Assembly (NCBI GenBank): GCA_029251165.1
Contig: JAQXDW010000089.1
Location: 186,001-250,000, forward strand
Source: Myxococcota bacterium
Lineage (GTDB): Bacteria > Myxococcota_A > UBA796
DNA: 64,000 bases
Direction of reading: 5' to 3'
The translations under genes and the position numbers were made by a program. The notes beneath the pieces were generated by a model. That model was not told where the DNA came from. It searched no databases and worked only from the letters and a program-made list of their open reading frames with translations. The number at the start of each line of letters is the position of its first letter. Within the stretch, counting starts at the first letter, position 1. Below, one piece after another: positions 55,896 to 64,000 of this stretch.

Positions 55896-56656
55896 GCGAC
55901 GATCCGTTCAACCCCGAGCAGTACCGGATGCCGCTCATGGAGCACCTCCGGGAGCTTCGAAAGCGGCTGATCGTCTGCATGATCGCAGCCGGCCTCGGCT
56001 GTGCCGCAACCTTCTTCTTCGTGCAGGAAATCTGGGCGTTCCTCGTCGCGCCGATGCACGACGCACTGATGGAGACGGGACGTGGAACGATGGCAATCAC
56101 GGAGCCAATGGAGGGCTTCGTCACTCAGCTGAAGGTCGCTGCTGTGGCCGGAATCGGGGCCTCCGCGCCGGTCATCTTCTACCAGATCTGGAGATTCGTG
56201 GCGCCGGGGCTCTACCCCAAGGAGCAGACCTTCGTGATCCCGCTGGTCATGTGCAGCACGCTGCTCTTCGCTGCTGGTGTGACCTTCGGCTACACCGTGA
56301 TCTTCCGGTTCGCCTTTCCGTTCTTCTTGGAGATCACGCCAGAGAACACCGAGGCGATGCTGTCGATTAATTCGTATCTGTCCATCGCCACCAAGCTCCT
56401 GCTGGCCTTCGGGACGACTTTTCAGCTCCCGGTGGTGATCTTTGCGCTGGCGCGGATCGGCCTTATTGACCACCTCGATCTCATCCACGGCTTCCGCTAC
56501 GCCATCGTGGCCATGTTCGTGGTCGCCGCCATGATCACGCCGCCAGATGTGCTGTCTCAGGGGCTAATGGCTGGTCCGCTGCTCATTCTGTACGGAATCG
56601 GCATCATTGTCGCCCGGATCTTCTCGACAAAGTCGCGAGAGCCTGAGGCGGCCTGA
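55892..56656 (+). CDS. tatC: Sec-independent translocase protein TatC
   Basis: 254 residues with six membrane helices. The family motifs are MEHLRELRKRL at the N-terminus, FYQIWRFVAPGLYPKE, and FGTTFQLPVVIFALARIG. TatC is the signal-peptide receptor of the twin-arginine pathway, which exports folded proteins. It starts at GTG 55892, overlapping the tatB stop by 4 bases, which indicates translational coupling. The downstream gene is convergent. Confidence 0.95.
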   Translation: MSDDPFNPEQYRMPLMEHLRELRKRLIVCMIAAGLGCAATFFFVQEIWAFLVAPMHDALMETGRGTMAITEPMEGFVTQLKVAAVAGIGASAPVIFYQIWRFVAPGLYPKEQTFVIPLVMCSTLLFAAGVTFGYTVIFRFAFPFFLEITPENTEAMLSINSYLSIATKLLLAFGTTFQLPVVIFALARIGLIDHLDLIHGFRYAIVAMFVVAAMITPPDVLSQGLMAGPLLILYGIGIIVARIFSTKSREPEAA

Positions 56657-56660
56657 AGCG

Positions 56661-57179
56661 CTACTCGCTGGCGAACTCGACTAAGACTGCCTTTGCCTCG
56701 ACCAGATCGCCAGTCTCGACCAAGATGCGACCGATCGTGCCGGCCTGAGAAGCCTTGAGCGGGTTCTCCATCTTCATCGCCTCGACGATGATGACGGGCT
56801 CGCCCTTCACAACCGCCTGGCCCTCCTCGACGAGGATGGCGACGATGCGACCGGGCATCTTGGTGACGATGGATCCCCCGGCGCTTCCACCCGCGAGACG
56901 CAGCGCCTTGCGGCGGGGATCGATCACAGCGACCTCGTGGTGAACTCCGATCAGCTCGACGTCGAAGCCCTCCTCCGTTCGAACAAGCCCAGCCTCCCAG
57001 GTGCCGCCGTTGAGCAGCAGCGAGAGGACATCGGGGACTGGACGGCAGCTCTCGACCTCGATCGGCGGTGAGTCATCCACTGCGATGCGATAGCGAGAGA
57101 GGCCGGTGGCATCGTCGAGGCTGAGGCGCTCGATGTCGACCGTGCGGACCGTGTCTGTGATGGTGATCTCGTACTTCAT
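56661..57179 (-). CDS. Biotin carboxyl carrier protein of an acyl-CoA carboxylase
   Basis: 172 residues from ATG 57179. The C-terminal biotinyl domain has VEAMKMENP with the biotinylated Lys 136, flanked by Gly-rich turns (EEGQAVVKGEPVI). The N-terminal 80 residues are a beta-rich extension common in stand-alone carriers of propionyl- or methylcrotonyl-type carboxylases. The ATG overlaps the biotin carboxylase stop (ATGA), so it is coupled. The carboxyltransferase subunit is not in this window. Confidence 0.9.
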   Translation of the reverse strand: MKYEITITDTVRTVDIERLSLDDATGLSRYRIAVDDSPPIEVESCRPVPDVLSLLLNGGTWEAGLVRTEEGFDVELIGVHHEVAVIDPRRKALRLAGGSAGGSIVTKMPGRIVAILVEEGQAVVKGEPVIIVEAMKMENPLKASQAGTIGRILVETGDLVEAKAVLVEFASE

Positions 57180-58666
57180 CGTCGGAAGCTCCACTTCCAC
57201 TGGCTGCCAGACTGACCGGTTCCCTGGGACGGTCGCTTGACCGCAGTGTCTCGCTCAAACGCCGCGATGGCGGCTGCGATGACGGCCAGATCATCGTTGC
57301 GGCTGGAGACCGTCAGGCGCTCCATGCGCTCCTCCGTGAGGAAGCCGGTGTCGTACTCACCGCTGATGAAGTCCGGGTCCGCCAGCAGTGTCCGAAAGAA
57401 CGGGATGGAGGTCGTAATACCACGCACTCGATACTCCCGAAGTGCCCGCTGTGTGCGCTGGATGGCGGCCGTTCGGTCCGCCCCCCAGACCACCAGCTTG
57501 GCGACCATCGGATCATAGAAGACGGTGACCGCTCCCCCCTGGTAGACGCCGCTGTCGACGCGGACCCACGGCCCGCCGGGCTCGCGGTAGCCTGTGACCG
57601 TGCCGGGAGACGGCGCCCAGTTGTTCGCCGGGTCCTCCGCGTAGATCCGGCACTCGATGGCATGACCGCGCTGGCTGAGGTCTTCCTGAGCGAACCACAG
57701 CGGCTCGCCGCCGGCCACCCGCAGCTGTGCAGCAACCAGATCGACGCCGGTGACCATCTCCGTGATCGGATGCTCGACCTGAAGGCGGGTGTTCATCTCC
57801 AGGAAGTAGAAGCCTCCCGAGGCATCCATCAGGAACTCGATCGTTCCAGCACCCTCGTAGTTCACAGCCTTGGCTGCCTGAACGGCGACAGCCGCCATCG
57901 CGCTTCGGACCTCCGGGCGGATGGTCGGACAGGGACTCTCCTCGACGACCTTCTGGTGGCGGCGCTGCACCGAGCAGTCTCGCTCGAACAGGTGGACCAC
58001 GTTGCCGTGGGCATCGGCGAGGACCTGGATCTCAACGTGCTTGGGGCGCACGATGCGCTTCTCGATGTAGACGGTCGGATCTCCGAAGCTGTTCTGCGCC
58101 TCGGAGCGGGCTGCACGCAAGGCCTCGGCGAGATCCTCAGGACGAAGAACCTCTCGCATTCCCTTGCCACCACCACCCGCAGCAGCCTTGAGCATGACCG
58201 GGTAGCCCATCTCTTCGGCAATTCGAAGGGCCTCCTCGGCGCTGGGGAGGTCCTCAGTCGTGCCGGGTACAACCGGCACACCGGCTGCAATCATGCGGAC
58301 CCGACTCTCGGTCTTGCTGCCCATCGCAGCGATGGCTGCTGGAGGCGGACCGATCCAGATGAGCCCAGCATCGATCACCTTCTGGGCAAACGCTGCGTTC
58401 TCAGACAAGAAACCGTAGCCGGGGTGAATGGCATCGGCGCCACACTCGAGGGCGACCTGAAGGATGAGATCGCCCTTGAGGTAGCTCTCTGCGCTGGCGG
58501 CTGGGCCAATGCAGTACGCCTCGATGGCATTTCGCACATGGAGTGCCTGGCGGTCTGCCTCAGAGAAGACAGCGACAGTGGAGATGGACAGCTCGTGGCA
58601 GGCACGAATGACCCGGACGGCGATCTCGCCACGGTTGGCGATGAGGACTTTCGAGGGCAGCGGCAT
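57176..58666 (-). CDS. accC: Biotin carboxylase (acyl-CoA carboxylase alpha subunit)
   Basis: 496 residues. It has the N-terminal domain VLIANRGEIAVRVIRACHEL, the ATP-grasp loop KAAAGGGGKGMR, VHLFERDCSVQRRHQKVVEE, EMNTRLQVEHPITEMVTGVD, and the C-terminal domain GHAIECRIYAEDP. It carboxylates biotin on the carrier encoded just downstream. The separate carrier gene and short length suggest an ACC- or PCC-type complex; whether it supplies fatty-acid synthesis or propionyl-CoA metabolism is not decided. A GTG/ATG with GCCTCATGCC around 58666 starts the gene. Confidence 0.95.
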   Translation of the reverse strand: MPLPSKVLIANRGEIAVRVIRACHELSISTVAVFSEADRQALHVRNAIEAYCIGPAASAESYLKGDLILQVALECGADAIHPGYGFLSENAAFAQKVIDAGLIWIGPPPAAIAAMGSKTESRVRMIAAGVPVVPGTTEDLPSAEEALRIAEEMGYPVMLKAAAGGGGKGMREVLRPEDLAEALRAARSEAQNSFGDPTVYIEKRIVRPKHVEIQVLADAHGNVVHLFERDCSVQRRHQKVVEESPCPTIRPEVRSAMAAVAVQAAKAVNYEGAGTIEFLMDASGGFYFLEMNTRLQVEHPITEMVTGVDLVAAQLRVAGGEPLWFAQEDLSQRGHAIECRIYAEDPANNWAPSPGTVTGYREPGGPWVRVDSGVYQGGAVTVFYDPMVAKLVVWGADRTAAIQRTQRALREYRVRGITTSIPFFRTLLADPDFISGEYDTGFLTEERMERLTVSSRNDDLAVIAAAIAAFERDTAVKRPSQGTGQSGSQWKWSFRR

Positions 58667-58792
58667 GAGGCACGACTATCCTGAATCCCTGCTTCGTGTC
58701 GAGTACATCGGGGGATGTGAGGCGGGAGCCCGGCGGTACCCTGCCTGCATCGCCATCGGCCACACTGGGCTCAGCGCTTCTGCAACGCAAGA

Positions 58793-58830
58793 ACCGCCCC
58801 TGGCGTCTCCGTAGAGCCTCCAGGAGCGGT
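58793..58830 (-). terminator. Hairpin after lon
   Basis: An 11-bp stem (58793-58803 with 58820-58830, one mismatch) and 16-base loop lie 23 bp beyond the lon stop on the minus strand. There is no strong T-tract. It is a likely terminator. Confidence 0.55.
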
Positions 58831-58852
58831 CCATTTTACTCAGGTCGCTTGA

Positions 58853-61288
58853 CTATGCGTGAGCCTCGCCACCGGCAGCCTTGGCGTTTCGGCGGGCCTC
58901 AAGCTCAGCCTCCAGGGCAGCCTTGGCGGCCTCGATGTTCTCCTCGCCCAGTGCGATCTTGAGGACCTCTTCCATCCGCGAGCAGAAGTGGAAGGTCAGC
59001 TCAGCCTTGATCTCGTCTGGGATCTCGCCGATGTCCTTCTCGCAGCGCTCCGGCAGGATGACCTTTCGGATGCCGGCTCGGTGTGCTGCGAGGACCTTCT
59101 CCTTGACACCACCGACCGGAAGGACGGCACCGCGCAGGGTGGCCTCACCAGACATCGCGAGGTCGGGAGCGACCTTGATGCCGGTCAGCAGAGAGACAAT
59201 GGCGGTGAGCATGGTGACACCGGCAGAGGGTCCGTCCTTGGGGATGGCGCCAGAGGGAACGTGGATGTGGATGTCTGACTTGCTGAACAGATCCTCGTCG
59301 ATGCCGAGCTCTGTGGCAGAGGCCCGGATGTAGCTCGACGCCACGCTGACAGACTCCTTCATGACATCGCCGAGCGAGCCGGTGAGCTTCATCGACCCCT
59401 TGCCCTTCATCCGGGTGGCTTCGATGAACAGGATGTCACCGCCGGTCGCCGTCCAGGCCAGCCCCGTCGCCACGCCCGGCACGCTCGTGCGGTTGATGAC
59501 GTCGTTGATGAACTGAATCGGACCGCGGATCTCTTCGATCATGTCGGCGCCGATGTCGATGGACTCAGTCAGCTCGCCAGAGGCAACCTGAGTGGCGACC
59601 CACCGGCACAGCGCAGCGATCTCGCGCTTGAGGTTACGGACACCGGCCTCGCGGGTGTAGCCCTCGATGAGGACGCGGAGCGCCTCGTCGGAGATGGTGC
59701 AGTGTTCCTCGGTGATGCCGTGGGCCTCCAGCTGCTCGATGATCACGTAGTTCCGCGCGATCTTGACCTTCTCCTCCATGGTGTAGCCAGGGATGCGGAT
59801 CGTCTCCATCCGGTCCATGAGCGGTCCAGGGATGGACTGCGCCATGTTCGCGGTGGCGATGAACAGGACCTTGGAGAGGTCGAAGGTGACGTCGAGATAG
59901 TGATCCATGAAGGTGTCGTTCTGCTCGGGGTCGAGGACCTCCAGCAGCGCGCTCGATGGATCGCCACGGTAGTCACTACCGAGCTTGTCGATCTCGTCGA
60001 GGACGAACACCGGGTTGTTCGAGCCGGCCTTCTTGATGCCCTTGATGACCTTGCCCGGCAGCGAGCCGATGTAGGTGCGCCGGTGACCACGGATCTCTGC
60101 CTCGTCTCGGACACCGCCCAGCGAGATGCGGACCATCTTCCGCCCCAGCGCCCGAGAGACGGACTTTGCAAGTGAGGTCTTACCGACACCAGGGGGGCCA
60201 ACCAGGCAGAGAATCGGACCCTTCATGTCGCGCTTGAGCTTGAGGACCGCGAGGTACTCGATGATGCGCTTCTTGACCTTCTCGAGGCCGTAGTGGTCCT
60301 CGTCGAGGATCTCAGCACAGCGCGAGACGTCGATGACGTCGGGGGTGGACTTCTCCCAGGGAAGCTCGATGAGCCAGTCGAGGTAGGTCCGGCTGACGGT
60401 GTACTCCGCCGCGCCCGGGCTCATGCGGCTCATCCGCTTGAACTCCTTGTAGGCGACCTTCTCGACCTCCTTGGGCATCCGGGCCTGCTTGATCTTCTTC
60501 TTGAGCTCTTCGAACTCCTCCTGTCGATCATCGACCTCGCCCAGCTCTTTCTGGATGGCCTTCAGCTGCTCGCGGAGGAAATACTCTCGCTGCGCCTTGT
60601 CCATCTCGCCCTTGACCTCGGACTGGATCTTGTTGGACAGCTCGAGGACCTGGATCTCCTTGTTGAGGAGCGCAACGACCTTGTCCATGCGCTCGTCAGT
60701 CTCGAAGGACTCCAGCAGATCCTGCTTGTCCTCAACGCCGATGCCGAGGTTGGAGCTGACGATGTCCGCCAGGACGCCCGGGTTGTCGATGCTGCGGACC
60801 AAGAAGCTGGCCTCAGAGGGGATCTGCGGCGAGAGATCGATGATGCGCTGCGCAAGCTCGCGCAGGTTGTTCATCTTGGCGTCGTACTCACTGGGGTGCT
60901 CCGCTGGCTCCTCGTGGACGGTGACCTCGGCCCGCAGGTAGGGCTCGGTGTGTTCGAACCGGCGAACCTTGATCCGTGCAAGCCCCTGAATGATGACCGA
61001 CAGCTTGTTGCCGGGCATCTTCACGGACTTGAGAATCTTGACGACGGTTCCGACCTCATAGAGGTCGTCAGGGCTGGGGTTCTCGTTCTTTGGATCGCGC
61101 TGGGCCAGAATGCCCATCAGCTTCCCGGACTCCAGCGCCCGCTCCACTGCCTGGAGCGACTTCCGACGACCAACGTTGATCGGGAAGGCCAGCACCGGGA
61201 AGATCACGGTGTTGCGGATGGCAAGGATAGGAAGGTCGAGTTCGCTGGGGAGGTTGGAGCCTTCCTGCTCGGGACTATCGAACGACAT
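58853..61288 (-). CDS. lon: Lon protease (ATP-dependent, S16)
   Basis: 811 residues. The N-terminal LAN domain starts [20 protein letters not shown]; the AAA+ module has Walker [10 protein letters not shown] (364-372) and Walker [13 protein letters not shown]; the S16 domain has the catalytic Ser in [10 protein letters not shown] and Lys in [11 protein letters not shown]. It degrades damaged and short-lived proteins in the cytoplasm. I chose ATG 61288 because AGAGG lies 5 bases upstream and the LAN domain follows soon after; the frame is open for 195 bases more but reads unlike protein. Confidence 0.97.
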   Translation of the reverse strand: MSFDSPEQEGSNLPSELDLPILAIRNTVIFPVLAFPINVGRRKSLQAVERALESGKLMGILAQRDPKNENPSPDDLYEVGTVVKILKSVKMPGNKLSVIIQGLARIKVRRFEHTEPYLRAEVTVHEEPAEHPSEYDAKMNNLRELAQRIIDLSPQIPSEASFLVRSIDNPGVLADIVSSNLGIGVEDKQDLLESFETDERMDKVVALLNKEIQVLELSNKIQSEVKGEMDKAQREYFLREQLKAIQKELGEVDDRQEEFEELKKKIKQARMPKEVEKVAYKEFKRMSRMSPGAAEYTVSRTYLDWLIELPWEKSTPDVIDVSRCAEILDEDHYGLEKVKKRIIEYLAVLKLKRDMKGPILCLVGPPGVGKTSLAKSVSRALGRKMVRISLGGVRDEAEIRGHRRTYIGSLPGKVIKGIKKAGSNNPVFVLDEIDKLGSDYRGDPSSALLEVLDPEQNDTFMDHYLDVTFDLSKVLFIATANMAQSIPGPLMDRMETIRIPGYTMEEKVKIARNYVIIEQLEAHGITEEHCTISDEALRVLIEGYTREAGVRNLKREIAALCRWVATQVASGELTESIDIGADMIEEIRGPIQFINDVINRTSVPGVATGLAWTATGGDILFIEATRMKGKGSMKLTGSLGDVMKESVSVASSYIRASATELGIDEDLFSKSDIHIHVPSGAIPKDGPSAGVTMLTAIVSLLTGIKVAPDLAMSGEATLRGAVLPVGGVKEKVLAAHRAGIRKVILPERCEKDIGEIPDEIKAELTFHFCSRMEEVLKIALGEENIEAAKAALEAELEARRNAKAAGGEAHA

Positions 61289-61486
61289 CAAGACCTCTCT
61301 CAAGTGGTTGTGTGCGCATGTCTTCGGTGGCGCTGCCAATTCCCTTATACGCCGAGGTGCCACCGGCAAGCCGGGAGCGCACGATGGGGTGGTGATTGTG
61401 CATGCGACTCCTCTCGGAACGGACGGGGCGAGATTGAGTAAAAGCATCCTCCGACAGCACAACTGCGGGCGCGGGGCATACATTCC

Positions 61487-63298
61487 CTAAGGCAGACGAC
61501 CCATCTCTCTCAGGTGACTCTCGTACTCCGGCATGGTCTCGGGTTCCCATGTCCGAACGGTCAGATTCTGGTCTGTGGGCTCCAGGCCGCTGGGGGTCGG
61601 CGCATCCCCGACAAGATCCCACACCACCAGCTCGCCGTCTACTGCCCAGGGCTGTCCGAGGTCATCGATCATCGCCGCAGTGGTCTTGAACGGAAGATCG
61701 GTTGGAGTGGTGCTGTCGCTCTCGCGAGAGCGGCGCGCGCCCTCAGAGTCCACCAGCCTTCTGTCGAGAATGAGCCAGCGATAGCCCTCCGCCTTCAAGG
61801 TCGCGAGGTGGTTGTCCTTGAACGGGCGCGGGTTGACCGGATCGCGGGTGATGTACTTGACGTACTGGATGAAGGTGTTTCCCAGGCGGCGTCGGTAGCC
61901 GTCAGGCCAGAGCACCGAGGCGCTCTCCCCCATCCCGCCAAAAGTGGGCTGACCGTGTACGGGCTGGTACGCGATGGAGCTGCGAGAGACCCCGAGCGGA
62001 GCCTCGATGAGCGCCCCGCCGAGCTGGCCGATGTGGCTGTAGACCGCCGGCGGTGTGAGGTCGCGCGAGAGCAGCGGATAGGTCAGGTGCTCATTCTGCT
62101 CGACCAGGGTGACCGCGGTCAGCAGCAGCGGCAGCGCGACGGCGAGCCGGTGGTGCTCGACACGGCGAATCAGGGTGCCGATCCCGATGGCGACGCCGAC
62201 GAACGTCACCCCGAGGATGCGGTAGGGAAACCACAGCCGGTCGAAGAAGGGCAGGTAGTGGTAGGCAGCCATGTAGTAGGGCAGAACAAAGGACTGCTCA
62301 CCAAAGTCAAGCACCGGTCCGACGCCGATGAGCAGCGTGACCACGATGAAGCCCAGCCACCGCAGCCGCTGTCGACCAAGAAAAACGAACATCGCGAGGC
62401 CGCCGCCCCAGATGAGGTTCGAGAACATCGGATGGCCGACACTCTCCATAAGAAAGTAGCCGTGCAGGGTCGGGGCGACGTTGTTGGAGACGGCCTCTGG
62501 GGGCATGAAGATGCTTCCTGCCTCAGAGAGTCCCGGGACATCACCGCTGCTGGCGAGGCCTGACATCTGGCTGTATGCCGGCCCGATGACCAGCAGGCAG
62601 GTCAGCCCCGCGATGAGCCAGCCGAGAAGCAGCGTCCGCCGAGGGTGCTCTCTCTTGATGAGGGCGACCACCGCCAGCCACGCCATCACGAACACGACAA
62701 AGTAGCCGTTGAACCAGTACGCCCAGCCCGCTACGCCAGTCCACAGCCCCGCGAGCACCGGGTCACGCCTCCTCCCCTCGCCGATTCGGAGAAAGTGGTA
62801 GATCGCCAGCGGGATGAACAGCAGAGTCGCCTGGGTCAGCCGCCCCGTGATGAACTCAAACAGCGCATAGGGTGCGACCATCCACAGCAGCGTCGCGCCC
62901 CAGGCTGCTGGTCCGGTCCCGAGGACATGCCGGGCGAGCGGCCGGAAGCACAGCCCGTTGGCGAGCAACAGGAAGCCGATAAACCATGGCTGGTAGGTGG
63001 GGTAGCCGATGATGTATTGGAAAGGCTGAGCGAGCAGGGCATCGACAAAGTTGTTGCCGGTGTGGGCGAAGATGTCCTTGCCCAGCGGGAAGAAGAAGAG
63101 CTGGGTGAAGCCAGGGTCAGACCAGCTCGCGATGCACTCCTGGATCCACCAGTAGAACCAGAAGGTTCCGAACAGGTCGACGCCATCGCCGATGATCTCC
63201 CCAGAGAGGATGGCCGGCAGCACCGCACCGATGGCAACCAAGGTGTAGCTGCCAAGCTCCAGCCAGCGGGGAACGGACGGCGATGGGGCGGTGCTCAT
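61487..63298 (-). CDS. Polytopic membrane protein, GT-C glycosyltransferase-like
   Basis: 603 residues from ATG 63298. About 11-12 membrane helices fill residues 15-420. The first extracytoplasmic loop has GDGVDLFGTFWFYWWIQECI, the DxD-like loop position of GT-C enzymes, and later TGNNFVDALLAQPFQYI. A soluble C-terminal domain of about 170 residues follows (AVYSHIGQLGGALIEAPLGV, LKAEGYRWLILDRRLV). This layout resembles YfhO-like or other GT-C membrane enzymes transferring sugars or phosphoglycans. A TTG 30 bases further upstream is an alternative start. The exact family is not certain. Confidence 0.75.
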   Translation of the reverse strand: MSTAPSPSVPRWLELGSYTLVAIGAVLPAILSGEIIGDGVDLFGTFWFYWWIQECIASWSDPGFTQLFFFPLGKDIFAHTGNNFVDALLAQPFQYIIGYPTYQPWFIGFLLLANGLCFRPLARHVLGTGPAAWGATLLWMVAPYALFEFITGRLTQATLLFIPLAIYHFLRIGEGRRRDPVLAGLWTGVAGWAYWFNGYFVVFVMAWLAVVALIKREHPRRTLLLGWLIAGLTCLLVIGPAYSQMSGLASSGDVPGLSEAGSIFMPPEAVSNNVAPTLHGYFLMESVGHPMFSNLIWGGGLAMFVFLGRQRLRWLGFIVVTLLIGVGPVLDFGEQSFVLPYYMAAYHYLPFFDRLWFPYRILGVTFVGVAIGIGTLIRRVEHHRLAVALPLLLTAVTLVEQNEHLTYPLLSRDLTPPAVYSHIGQLGGALIEAPLGVSRSSIAYQPVHGQPTFGGMGESASVLWPDGYRRRLGNTFIQYVKYITRDPVNPRPFKDNHLATLKAEGYRWLILDRRLVDSEGARRSRESDSTTPTDLPFKTTAAMIDDLGQPWAVDGELVVWDLVGDAPTPSGLEPTDQNLTVRTWEPETMPEYESHLREMGRLP

Positions 63299-63402
63299 AG
63301 GGGAGAGCCTATCCTCTGTACGCGGCAATGGGGCGACCGGGATGCCAGAGTCGCTTCTGGATGCTGGACAGCAGCGGTGGGGGTGCGTTAGAAGAGGCCC
63401 AC

Positions 63403-63478
<76 letters not shown>

Positions 63479-63510
63479 CTTTTCTTCCTTGCTTTTCCCA
63501 AGTTGACTGT

Positions 63511-63539
63511 CAAAAAGGTGCGTAATTCGCACCTTTTTG
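63511..63539 (+). terminator. Intrinsic terminator after tRNA-Thr
   Basis: A 12-bp perfect stem beginning CAAAAAGGTGCG (63511-63522) pairs with 63528-63539 around the loop TAATT. It contains A/T tracts on both arms, so it could act in both directions. Confidence 0.85.
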
Positions 63540-63689
63540 CGTGTTGATGTGCGTTGACGGGAAAAATACGCGGGTTGATCCATGGCTGTGGCCATGCCTG
63601 GAAAACCGCCGAAATTCTGCCAATCTGTGGCCATCCTGTGACCGGAACTGAGGGTCACAGGATGGGTCAACCACCGCGGGGCAGATGGC

Positions 63690-64000
63690 ATGAAAGCAAG
63701 GATCACCAAGCGCTTCCTGGACTCGGTCAAGGCTCCGTCTGGGGGTCGGCTGCGGGTCTTCGATGTGACCATGACCGGCTTTGGCGTCACCATCCGACCC
63801 AGCGGGCGGAAGACCTTCTTCATCCTCTACGGTCCGGAGACCAGCCGCCGACAGTTCTCCCTGGGCACCTACGGCGCCCTGACCGTCAGCCAGGCACGCG
63901 AGCTCGCCAGGCGTCACCTCGCCCGCATCGTCGAGGGCGCCGACCCAGCGGAGGACAAGCGCAGCGAGCAGCCGTCCCCCTCGGTTTCGGACTGGGTGGA
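63690..64000 (+). CDS. P4-type phage integrase, N-terminal part (3' partial)
   Basis: 103 residues are visible before the window ends. MKARITKRFLDSVKAPSGGR and the strands FDVTMTGFGVTIRPSGRKTF, RRQFSLGTYGALTVSQAREL match the arm-type DNA-binding domain (DUF4102) of P4-family tyrosine integrases, and PSPSVSDWV begins the core-binding region. The catalytic domain lies beyond the edge. It lies 211 bp past tRNA-Thr in the same orientation, the standard layout of an island integrated at a tRNA 3' end. The ribosome site is weak. Confidence 0.88.
   Translation, partial: MKARITKRFLDSVKAPSGGRLRVFDVTMTGFGVTIRPSGRKTFFILYGPETSRRQFSLGTYGALTVSQARELARRHLARIVEGADPAEDKRSEQPSPSVSDWV

Overview
The window is about 62% GC by eye and gene-dense. 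Its gene set is typical of a predatory or social delta-proteobacterium (Myxococcota-like). It has many lipoproteins with Asp/Thr low-complexity linkers, a lipoprotein with nine Cys-framed Asp-rich (MopE-type) repeats, a Ser/Thr kinase fused to a formylglycine-generating-enzyme-like domain, a sigma-54 activator, several outer-membrane barrels and a SelW-type selenoprotein. Taxonomy is inferred from gene content only.

Layout. 1-6.4 kb: a 5'-truncated alpha-2-macroglobulin followed by penicillin-binding protein 1C. 6.5-9.4 kb: the kinase-FGE fusion, divergent from a sensor-less sigma-54 activator. 9.6-21 kb: small lipoproteins, a ferritin-like diiron protein, an amine oxidase and a CobW/ZNG1-type metal chaperone, mixed with decayed genes (an FG-GAP lipoprotein and two broken reading frames). 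21-28 kb: a leucine-rich repeat protein, an alkaline-phosphatase-superfamily lipoprotein, a polytopic glycosyltransferase-like protein bracketed by a 46-47 bp direct repeat, and remnants of a lipoprotein, a radical SAM protein and a tyrosine recombinase beside a tRNA-Ile/tRNA-Ala pair. 29.3-42.6 kb: two divergent surface-protein operons. The minus-strand one encodes a barrel, a metallopeptidase-propeller-barrel fusion and two lipoproteins. The plus-strand one encodes a 5'-nucleotidase-like lipoprotein, an OB-fold-like lipoprotein and a barrel. 42.7-51.9 kb: a Trm112-type methyltransferase, 2-oxoacid:ferredoxin oxidoreductase (korAB) coupled to a HAD phosphatase, a NamZ muramidase coupled to a 2-hydroxyacid dehydrogenase, a DUF362 protein and a class IV aminotransferase. 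52-63.3 kb: a subtilisin-like lipoprotein, the SelW-like selenoprotein, a class II glutamine amidotransferase, tatBC, biotin carboxylase with its carrier protein, Lon, and a membrane protein. 63.4-64 kb: tRNA-Thr with a terminator, then the start of a P4-type integrase that runs off the window and probably marks a genomic island.

Most notable is the 78-residue SelW-family gene at 53965-54201. Its CxxU redox motif is encoded by an in-frame TGA followed at the expected distance by a small hairpin, so ordinary ORF calling misses it. The two back-to-back surface operons at 29.3-42.6 kb are the best candidate for an undescribed multi-gene system, possibly extracellular degradation and uptake of peptide or nucleotide material; that role is inference. 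No CRISPR array, rRNA gene or intact insertion sequence was seen.
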